Shown here: one piece after another, positions 8,368-14,436 of the stretch
How positions within the stretch are numbered: the first letter of the stretch is position 1
Layout of the letters: every line of letters starts with the position of its first letter
DNA from: Chlamydiota bacterium
GTDB lineage: Bacteria > Chlamydiota > Chlamydiia > Chlamydiales > Waddliaceae
DNA: 17,346 nt
Direction of reading: 5' to 3'
Assembly: GCA_011065005.1 (NCBI GenBank)
Contig: JAAKFP010000009.1
Span: 1-17,346 of the forward strand
Position numbers and translations under genes: made by a program
The notes under the pieces: model-generated
Seen by the model: the letters and a program-made list of their open reading frames with translations, nothing else
Databases searched by the model: none
What the model was told of the DNA's origin: nothing

Positions 8368-9081
8368 TTATTGAAGGTTCTTTTTAAGAAGTTCCTCAAC
8401 GAAGGTGGGGACCTGTTCTGATGCTTTGCCGATGATCGATCGATCAAAAAGGGCGCTGATTTCCGTTTTTTCTATGTTGATCTCTACAGTTTCCGCTCCA
8501 TAGGCTTTTGCCATGGAGACAAATCCTGCTGCGGGATAAACCACTCCCGAGGTTCCTATGGAGAGGAAAAGTCCTGTATGCATTAGCTTCCATTCGATGA
8601 TGTCCATAGCGAAGGGAATCTCTCCAAACCAGACGACATGCGGGCGCATTCCTCCTTTCTTAGAGCATCGAGGACAAACCATTTCTGTAGAGAGGTCTGT
8701 CTCGTCTGGTTCCAGATGACCGCAGTGGTGGCATCGGGCTTTGAGAAGCTCTCCATGCATGTGAATTACGTTTTTTGATCCTGCTCGTTCGTGGAGATCG
8801 TCGATATTTTGCGTGATGATGCAGACTTCGGCGTCGTATTTTTTCTCAAGTTTTGCCAAAGCAATGTGGGCCGGGTTGGGAGTTACGTCGGAAAGAAGTT
8901 TTCTTCTTCGTATGTTGTAAAATTCGTGTACGAGGTCGGGATTTCTTTCGAACGCTTCTGGGGTAGCAACATCTTCAAGGCGATATTTTTCCCATAATCC
9001 GTCTGCTGCCCTGAAGGTGGGGATTCCCGATTCTGCAGAAACCCCTGCGCCAGTAAGAACTGTAATATTTTTCGATCTCAT
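8368..9081 (-). CDS. cobB: NAD-dependent protein deacylase, Sir2 family (CobB-like, SIRT5 type)
   Basis: Sirtuins remove acyl groups from lysine using NAD+, releasing nicotinamide and O-acyl-ADP-ribose. This 237-residue protein has the full set: GAGVSAESGIPTFR at 11-24, QNID at 91-94, catalytic His109 in HMHGELLKARC, and two Cys pairs for zinc (Cys117/Cys120 and Cys136/Cys139). VVWFGE and the GTSGVVYPAAGF stretch complete the fold. Tyr55 and Arg58 in FYNIRR match the YxxR motif that in SIRT5 and E. coli CobB binds succinyl and other acidic acyl groups, so desuccinylase activity is a reasonable inference. The ATG at 9081 has only a weak ribosome site, but a promoter-like sequence lies just upstream. 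Confidence 0.93.
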   Translation of the reverse strand: MRSKNITVLTGAGVSAESGIPTFRAADGLWEKYRLEDVATPEAFERNPDLVHEFYNIRRRKLLSDVTPNPAHIALAKLEKKYDAEVCIITQNIDDLHERAGSKNVIHMHGELLKARCHHCGHLEPDETDLSTEMVCPRCSKKGGMRPHVVWFGEIPFAMDIIEWKLMHTGLFLSIGTSGVVYPAAGFVSMAKAYGAETVEINIEKTEISALFDRSIIGKASEQVPTFVEELLKKNLQ

Positions 9082-9092
9082 AGCTAGGGTTT

Positions 9093-9121
9093 ATACTATG
9101 AAATTTTTTCACCCAGCGCAA
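9093..9121 (-). promoter_or_regulatory. Candidate promoter for the sir2 gene
   Basis: On the minus strand TTGCGC (9116-9121) and TAGTAT (9093-9098) are 17 nt apart, each with four of six consensus matches. The -10 lies 11 nt before the ATG, so the transcript leader would be very short. It falls in the 55-nt gap after the exported-protein gene. Confidence 0.3.
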
Positions 9122-9136
9122 GGGAGTTTTTTTAAA

Positions 9137-9691
9137 CTAAATAGAAATTCCGTATTTGATAAACATCAACGGAATGTCAAGCCGTCCTCTTTTTTTAAAA
9201 CTGTATTTCGAACTTCCCCAGGTGGGAGCGTTAATGTGCGCTTCGACAAAATGCTTTTTGCTGCCGCAGTGCATAAGTTCTTTCCCGATCACAAAGTCTG
9301 GAGCGATTGTCTTGGCGTTGTGGCTGTGGTTGGATAGGATGAAGCTTGTCGAAACGCCGAGGCCAAAATACCAGGGATCCTGGCGGCAGGGGTTGGGAAA
9401 GTAATGACATACGGCATTTCCTTGAATTTGATGCAGTTCAATGAGAGTAGAAGCACTTAGAGAGAAATCGTATCCAAAGCGCATACAGCGTTGCCGATAA
9501 CCGATGCCTATATTTGGTATGAGGATGATGGGTCCTACTCCAAAAGTGTAGTAGCCGTAACTATCTTTGTGATTTTTTTCTACGATAAATAGTGTTTCAC
9601 ATTGGTTTGCTGCGGCGGGTTCATTCATAGCGAAGATGCTATCGACGCATATGATTGTTAAGACAGATAATGTTAATAAAAAATATTTCAT
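9137..9691 (-). CDS. Small exported beta-barrel-like protein
   Basis: The 184-residue product begins with a clear signal peptide: MKYF, then a hydrophobic core to about residue 17, with likely cleavage after Ala21 (SIFA). The mature part alternates hydrophobic and polar residues in beta-rich runs such as VGPIILIPNIGIGYR (52-66), FGYDFSLSAS and WYFGLGVSTSF. This resembles short outer-membrane-like proteins I recall from environmental chlamydiae; that family link is from memory. Five cysteines remain after cleavage (31, 69, 95, 102, 142), which could matter in a disulfide-linked chlamydial envelope. AAGGAG lies 8 nt upstream of the ATG, and a promoter-like pair lies beyond it. There is no lipobox before Cys15. 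Confidence 0.8.
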   Translation of the reverse strand: MKYFLLTLSVLTIICVDSIFAMNEPAAANQCETLFIVEKNHKDSYGYYTFGVGPIILIPNIGIGYRQRCMRFGYDFSLSASTLIELHQIQGNAVCHYFPNPCRQDPWYFGLGVSTSFILSNHSHNAKTIAPDFVIGKELMHCGSKKHFVEAHINAPTWGSSKYSFKKRGRLDIPLMFIKYGISI

Positions 9692-9731
9692 GATTGTTTC
9701 TCCTTTTAGGAATTAAGGGAACGAACATGTT

Positions 9732-9760
9732 ATGTTAAGTCGTATTAATATGGTTAGCAA
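9732..9760 (-). promoter_or_regulatory. Candidate promoter for the exported-protein gene
   Basis: On the minus strand TTGCTA (9755-9760) and TAACAT (9732-9737) are 17 nt apart; the overlapping TAACAT at 9727-9732 is an alternative -10. AAGGAG at 9700-9705 follows in the leader. The -35 box ends only 4 nt from the nested palindrome at 9765. Confidence 0.4.
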
Positions 9761-9764
9761 TAAA

Positions 9765-9894
9765 TTTGGGAGTACGGGGACTTGTCACCGTTTTGTTAGT
9801 CGCCGACTTGTTGGTGACATTTGTGGACATTTGCACCAAAACCATCGACAAGTCGATGGATAACAAAACGGTGACAAGTCCCCGTACTCCCAAA
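9765..9894. mobile_element. MITE-like nested palindrome with 34-bp terminal inverted repeats
   Basis: Arms 9765-9798 and 9861-9894 are perfect reverse complements, beginning TTTGGGAGTACGGGGACTTG. The 62-nt centre holds two smaller hairpins: 9799-9818, a 6-bp stem with one G-T pair, and 9842-9859, the 8-bp stem CCATCGAC/GTCGATGG around AA. The heptamer GACTTGT or its complement ACAAGTC occurs four times, symmetrically (9779, 9805, 9848, 9874). GACATTTG is directly repeated at 9816 and 9826. No transposase is encoded and no target-site duplication is evident. It looks like a non-autonomous element, possibly REP/BIME-like, sitting between divergent genes. Confidence 0.7.
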
Positions 9895-9922
9895 CTCTTC
9901 GCGACTTCTTCCCCCTTTTTTC

Positions 9923-9952
9923 TTGCGGGATTTGTGATTTTAGAGGTAACAT
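9923..9952 (+). promoter_or_regulatory. Weak candidate promoter for tkt-hemE-hemG
   Basis: TTGCGG (9923-9928) and TAACAT (9947-9952) are 18 nt apart, downstream of the nested palindrome and about 35 nt before the tkt ATG. Both boxes match consensus only partly. A promoter is expected here because tkt is the first gene of a divergent operon. Confidence 0.25.
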
Positions 9953-9987
9953 GTCTTCTTTCTTAACCCCAAATTACCTTGTCAATC

Positions 9988-11982
9988 ATGAGACCTTTAG
10001 ACCCCGATTTAAAACAGATTTTAGAGAAAACAGCGAACACGATTCGGCAGCTTACGATGGATGCCACTCAAAAAGCGAATTCCGGTCATCCCGGTATGCC
10101 CATGGGTTGCGCTGAGATTGGAGCGTATCTCTATGGGTGCGCGCTGAAACACAACCCTAAAAATCCCCATTGGTTGAATCGCGATCGATTGATTCTGTCG
10201 GGCGGTCATGGGTCTATGCTTCTTTACTCCTGCCTGCATCTATCCGGATTTGACCTTTCGATGGGGGAGATCCGAAATTTCCGTCAGCTTCATTCTCAAA
10301 CACCGGGGCATCCGGAGGAGACGACCCCTGGTGTAGAAACGACAACGGGTCCTCTTGGCCAGGGTGTTGGAAATGCTGTTGGGCAGGCTTTGGGGTTCAA
10401 AATCCTTGCTGACCGTTTCAATACTGGTGATCATACGATTATCGATAACAAAGTCTTTGTTTTGATGACGGATGGAGACATGATGGAGGGGGTAGCTTCG
10501 GAGGCTTCAGCGCTTGCGGGACATTGGAAGCTGGACAATTTGATTGCGATTTACGACTCGAATCACATCTCCCTTGATGGTCCATTGTCCGAATCTTCCT
10601 CTGAAGACACAAGAGAGCGGTACAAAGCTTATGGTTGGGAGGTGTATGAGGTGGATGGTCATGATTTCGATGCTCTCCACGAAACGATCTCTCGGGTTCG
10701 GGAAAATCAGGAGGGTCCGACGCTGATCATTGCAAACACGATCATCGGAAAGGGTGCTCCCAACAAAGCGGGTACGCACAAAGTCCATGGGTCACCTTTG
10801 GGTGAAGAAGAGGTGAGGGCAGCAAAAGAGGCTCTTGGTCTATCTGAAGAGCCTTTTTATGTTCCTCAAGCTGTTTACGATTTCTTCCAAACAAAATTGC
10901 GTCAAGAAGATACGTTGGAACAGGAGTGGAAGCAAACTTTTGAAGGGTGGACTCAAGCAAACCCTGAGCTTAGCAACGAGTTTGAAGTTATGTCGAAACG
11001 TGCCCCTGATGGCGATCTGGAGCGGAAGTTGTGGGAGGTTGATATCAAGGACCCTATTGCTGGCCGCAATGCTTCCCATGCTGTTCTTCAAGTTCTGGCG
11101 GATGCTCTTCCCTATCTCTATGGGGGGTCTGCGGATCTCTCTTGCTCGGATATGACGATGCTCGAACAGTTTCCCGTTATTGTCCCCGGCGTTTTTTCTG
11201 GAAGGAATATCAAATTTGGTGTGCGAGAGTTTGGAATGGCAGTCATTGCTACAGGTTTGGAGCATACAGGAATGATGACACCGTTTATCGGTACGTTTTT
11301 GACGTTTTCCGATTACATGCGCAATGCCATACGACTGTGCGCATTGATGAAGGGACATGTGATTTATCATTTTACTCACGATTCTTTCTTCCTTGGTGAA
11401 GATGGCCCCACACATCAGCCTGTAGAGCATTTTGCCTCTTTGCGGGCGATGCCCAATTTGCAGGTGATCCGTCCTGCAGATGCCAATGAGGTGAAGATGG
11501 CCTGGGTTGCTGCTTTACGATATCAGGGGCCAACGGCGTTGATTCTTTCAAGGCAAAACCTTCCCGAATTGTCTGGGACAAAGGTTCCCTATGCCGAAGG
11601 TGTTGGGCGAGGGGCTTATGTTTTGAAAAAGGAAACAGGAAAACTTGACTACACTTTAGTTGCTACAGGGTCTGAGGTTTTTTTAGCGTTAGACGTTGCG
11701 GAGGAGTTAGAAAAGCATGGCAAGTCGGTGCGTGTGATCTCTATGCCGTGCTGGGAGCTTTTTGAGAAACAAAACGCAGATTACAAGGAGAGTGTCTTTG
11801 GTGGAGATTTGGGACAGCGTGTCAGTATTGAAGCGGGAGTTGAACTGGGGTGGCATAAGTATATCGGCTCTGATGGGATTGCAATCTGTATGGAGAGCTT
11901 TGGTGCCTCTGCGCCGGCGAAAGCATTGGCGGAGGAGTTTGGCTTCACTGTGGACTCAATTTTGCAAAGGATATTGAAATGA
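9988..11982 (+). CDS. tkt: Transketolase
   Basis: Transketolase moves two-carbon units between sugar phosphates in the non-oxidative pentose phosphate pathway, using thiamine diphosphate. From the ATG at 9988 the protein has 664 residues, the usual length. It shows the thiamine-diphosphate/Mg2+ motif TDGDMMEG (about 161-168) with Asn192 downstream (DSNH), HKVHGSPLG (264-272), YGGSADLS (about 378-385), the catalytic Glu in REFGM (Glu414), and the transketolase signature HDSFFLGEDGPTHQPVEH (464-481). An in-frame TTG at 9979 is an alternative start, but the ATG leads straight into the conserved helix. No strong ribosome site is visible for either. Its TGA overlaps the hemE ATG. Confidence 0.97.
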   Translation: MRPLDPDLKQILEKTANTIRQLTMDATQKANSGHPGMPMGCAEIGAYLYGCALKHNPKNPHWLNRDRLILSGGHGSMLLYSCLHLSGFDLSMGEIRNFRQLHSQTPGHPEETTPGVETTTGPLGQGVGNAVGQALGFKILADRFNTGDHTIIDNKVFVLMTDGDMMEGVASEASALAGHWKLDNLIAIYDSNHISLDGPLSESSSEDTRERYKAYGWEVYEVDGHDFDALHETISRVRENQEGPTLIIANTIIGKGAPNKAGTHKVHGSPLGEEEVRAAKEALGLSEEPFYVPQAVYDFFQTKLRQEDTLEQEWKQTFEGWTQANPELSNEFEVMSKRAPDGDLERKLWEVDIKDPIAGRNASHAVLQVLADALPYLYGGSADLSCSDMTMLEQFPVIVPGVFSGRNIKFGVREFGMAVIATGLEHTGMMTPFIGTFLTFSDYMRNAIRLCALMKGHVIYHFTHDSFFLGEDGPTHQPVEHFASLRAMPNLQVIRPADANEVKMAWVAALRYQGPTALILSRQNLPELSGTKVPYAEGVGRGAYVLKKETGKLDYTLVATGSEVFLALDVAEELEKHGKSVRVISMPCWELFEKQNADYKESVFGGDLGQRVSIEAGVELGWHKYIGSDGIAICMESFGASAPAKALAEEFGFTVDSILQRILK

Positions 11983-12998
11983 AACAACTTTTCCTTGATG
12001 CTTTAGCGTGTCGGAATCAGCAGCGTCCTCCCATTTGGTTGATGCGTCAGGCGGGGAGGTATATGCCTGAATACCGCGCCATTCGGAAAAAACATTCTTT
12101 CATCGAAATGTGTGAGCAGCCCGAGCTGGCAGCAGAAATCACTCTGCAACCCATACGTGCCTTTGGAATGGATGCTGCGATTCTCTTTTCCGATATTCTT
12201 GTGATTCCCAAAGCTCTTGGTGTGGGATTACATTTTGAGGAGGGAAAGGGACCCATTATTGAACGTCCTTTACATCGTGGTGCTGACGTAGAAGCGTTGC
12301 CAAAGCCGAATATTTCCGAAAAACTCCATTACGTTGCCAAGGCAATTCGCTATGTTCTTCCTGAGCTAGAAGTTCCTCTCATCGGATTTTGTGGCGGCCC
12401 TTTCACGGTGGCAAGCTATATGATTGAGGGGGGCTCCAGCCGCGATTTCAAGAAGACTAAGCAATGGATGTTTCGCGACCCTGACACCTTCCATCAACTT
12501 CTTACTCGTATCACTGACTGCACCATTGATTACCTCAACCTTCAAATTGATGCTGGAGTTCAAGCCCTCCAGATTTTCGAAACATGGGCGAATGTTTTGG
12601 GGCACCCCTATTTCCGGAAATTCTCCTTAGAATATATGCGACGAATCGTTCATGGACTTAAAGATGCAAATATTCCAGTGATTATCTTTTGTAAAGGATC
12701 ATCCGCTTTTGCCAAAGATATTGTTGAAATAGCTCCCAAAGGGATCAGTCTCGATTGGAATGTTGATCTTACCAAGGTGAGATCCCTTATTCCTACAAAT
12801 GTTGCCTTGCAGGGAAACCTTGATCCCGATGTTCTGTATGCATCTTCCGAGGTGATCCAAAGAGAGGTCGAAAGTTTGCTCCGCGGAATGAATTCCGATC
12901 CAGGTTACATCTTTAACCTTGGTCATGGCATGAAACCAGATATTCCGGTTGATGCTGTAAAAGTACTTGTGGAAACGGTAAAGAATTTCAAGAAATGA
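11979..12998 (+). CDS. hemE: Uroporphyrinogen decarboxylase
   Basis: HemE removes four carboxyl groups from uroporphyrinogen III to give coproporphyrinogen III in heme synthesis. The 339-residue protein carries the signatures PIWLMRQAGRYMPEYR (18-33), FSDILVIP (70-77, including the essential Asp72), and GFCGGPFTVASYMIEGG (136-152). The C-terminal NLGHGMKPDIP stretch is also present. The ATG at 11979 overlaps the tkt stop as ATGA, and its own stop overlaps the hemG start in the same way, so translation across the three genes is probably coupled. Confidence 0.97.
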   Translation: MKQLFLDALACRNQQRPPIWLMRQAGRYMPEYRAIRKKHSFIEMCEQPELAAEITLQPIRAFGMDAAILFSDILVIPKALGVGLHFEEGKGPIIERPLHRGADVEALPKPNISEKLHYVAKAIRYVLPELEVPLIGFCGGPFTVASYMIEGGSSRDFKKTKQWMFRDPDTFHQLLTRITDCTIDYLNLQIDAGVQALQIFETWANVLGHPYFRKFSLEYMRRIVHGLKDANIPVIIFCKGSSAFAKDIVEIAPKGISLDWNVDLTKVRSLIPTNVALQGNLDPDVLYASSEVIQREVESLLRGMNSDPGYIFNLGHGMKPDIPVDAVKVLVETVKNFKK

Positions 12999-14365
12999 AA
13001 AAGTTTGTCATCATAGGCGGAGGCATTAGCGGTCTCTCGTTAGCATGGTTTCTGAAACGACGTTTTGGAGATAAAATTTCCCTTACCATAGTCGAAAAAG
13101 AAAATCGTCTTGGTGGATACGTGCACACAAAACGGAAGGATGGCTTTATCTTTGAACAGGGGGCGCGAAGCTGTCGATCCAAAGGATCTGGAATGCAAAC
13201 CCTGCAGCTTATTGAACAGCTCGGTTTGCAGGATCAGGTGATCGCTGGGGATCCTTCTGTGAAGAATCGCTATCTTTGGATCGACAAAAAATTACGTTCC
13301 CTTCCAACTGGACCCTTTTCTTTTTTTACTTCATCGCTCATGAAAGGAGTAATCCCAGCGCTCTTTAAGGACTTGAAAACGGCTCCAAGTTCAGAAAAAG
13401 ATGAATCTATTTATAGTTTCATCTCTCGTCGCTTTGGATCAAATATTGCTGAAACCCTTATCGATCCCGTAACAACAGGAATCTATGCGGGCGACATCCG
13501 GCAGCTTTCCATCAAATCATGTTTTCCTTTCCTTCATGAATGGGAACAAGCCCATGGCTCTGTAATCAAAGGCGCCTTTAAAGGAAGAAAGAAGAAGCGG
13601 ATCTCTTCCAGTAAGTTTGTGCAAGAACATCAAAGAGCAAGTTTGTTTTCTCTAAAAGACGGTATTGAAATCCTCGTCCATGAACTTGCTTATCGGTTGC
13701 GAGAGCATCTACTCCTTTCCAATGAAGCCACAGCCTTCCACTTTCATCCCAACAAGGTAGAGGTCGATCTTAAAGATGGGACCATTCTTGAAGCAGACTA
13801 CCTCTTTTCAACCATTCCCGCTTCCAATTTGTCTTCGTTATTTGCTTCACACCATAAGGAACTTTCCGACCTTCTAGCAAGTATCCCTTCCATTTCTGTT
13901 GCTGTTGTTAACTTGGGATATCATAAGTCTGTCATTAAGAAACGAGGATTTGGGTATTTGATTCCTTCGAAAGAAAAGGAAAACATTCTTGGTGTTGTAT
14001 GGGACTCTTCCATTTTTCCCCAGCAGAACCAGATCCCTGAGGAAACTCGTTTTACAGTGATGCTTGGCGGTGCTCATTTTCATAATTTTGATGACCTAAC
14101 ATCTCAAGAATGTACGAACATCGCCCTAGAAGCTGTATCAGAGCACTTACGTGTCGACACCCCTCCAGACACCATTTCTGTGAAAATGGCACCAAAATCC
14201 ATTCCACAGTATCTTGTAGGTCATGCCGCGAAAGTTGAGGCGATCGAAAATATCCTTTCTAGGGTTTTCCCTCGCTTGACCATCTCCGGAAACTCCTACT
14301 ATGGGGTTTCCTTTAACGACTGCATCGCCTACAGCAAAAAGCTCGAAGAAAACACGAAACTTTGA
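12995..14365 (+). CDS. hemG: Protoporphyrinogen oxidase (FAD-dependent, HemY-type)
   Basis: This enzyme oxidises protoporphyrinogen IX to protoporphyrin IX, the step before iron insertion. The 456-residue protein begins with a dinucleotide-binding fold, GGGISG at 8-13, followed by VEKENRLGGYVHT. That is the FAD-binding start of the flavin oxidase family usually called HemY, although chlamydial annotations use hemG. The mid-region LIDPVTTGIYAGD and the C-terminal ISGNSYYGVSFNDCI also fit. It is not the flavodoxin-like HemG of E. coli. It follows hemE with an ATGA overlap; the hemN gene that separates them in Chlamydia (from memory) is absent. It probably ends this operon, since clpC follows after 71 nt with its own promoter-like sequence. 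Confidence 0.93.
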   Translation: MKKFVIIGGGISGLSLAWFLKRRFGDKISLTIVEKENRLGGYVHTKRKDGFIFEQGARSCRSKGSGMQTLQLIEQLGLQDQVIAGDPSVKNRYLWIDKKLRSLPTGPFSFFTSSLMKGVIPALFKDLKTAPSSEKDESIYSFISRRFGSNIAETLIDPVTTGIYAGDIRQLSIKSCFPFLHEWEQAHGSVIKGAFKGRKKKRISSSKFVQEHQRASLFSLKDGIEILVHELAYRLREHLLLSNEATAFHFHPNKVEVDLKDGTILEADYLFSTIPASNLSSLFASHHKELSDLLASIPSISVAVVNLGYHKSVIKKRGFGYLIPSKEKENILGVVWDSSIFPQQNQIPEETRFTVMLGGAHFHNFDDLTSQECTNIALEAVSEHLRVDTPPDTISVKMAPKSIPQYLVGHAAKVEAIENILSRVFPRLTISGNSYYGVSFNDCIAYSKKLEENTKL

Positions 14366-14379
14366 GAGTATATATTTTA

Positions 14380-14399
14380 ATTATACAGTGGTGTATAAT
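14380..14399 (+). promoter_or_regulatory. clpC -10 box within a 7-bp dyad
   Basis: A consensus TATAAT lies at 14394-14399. It forms one arm of ATTATAC-N6-GTATAAT (14380-14386 and 14393-14399). The corresponding -35 position (near 14371) has only TATATT, a poor match. The TATAAT is 37 nt before the clpC ATG. The dyad could be an operator, or the chance symmetry of an AT-rich promoter. It is neither a CIRCE nor a CtsR site. Confidence 0.45.
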
Positions 14400-14436
14400 G
14401 GAAATAGGGATTGTGGAACTAACCAAGTGAGATATC

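Noticed and set aside
9137..9691. Lipoprotein assignment at Cys15 of the exported protein
   Set aside because: The residues before the cysteine (TII) do not fit a lipobox, and a signal peptidase I site after Ala21 fits better.
9766..9966. 66-codon plus-strand open frame upstream of tkt
   Set aside because: It starts at a TTG within the nested palindrome and reads mainly through its arms and hairpins; there is no ribosome site.
10840..11430. 196-codon open frame on the minus strand
   Set aside because: It is fully antisense to tkt, whose catalytic motifs are intact, and its translation has no recognisable motif.
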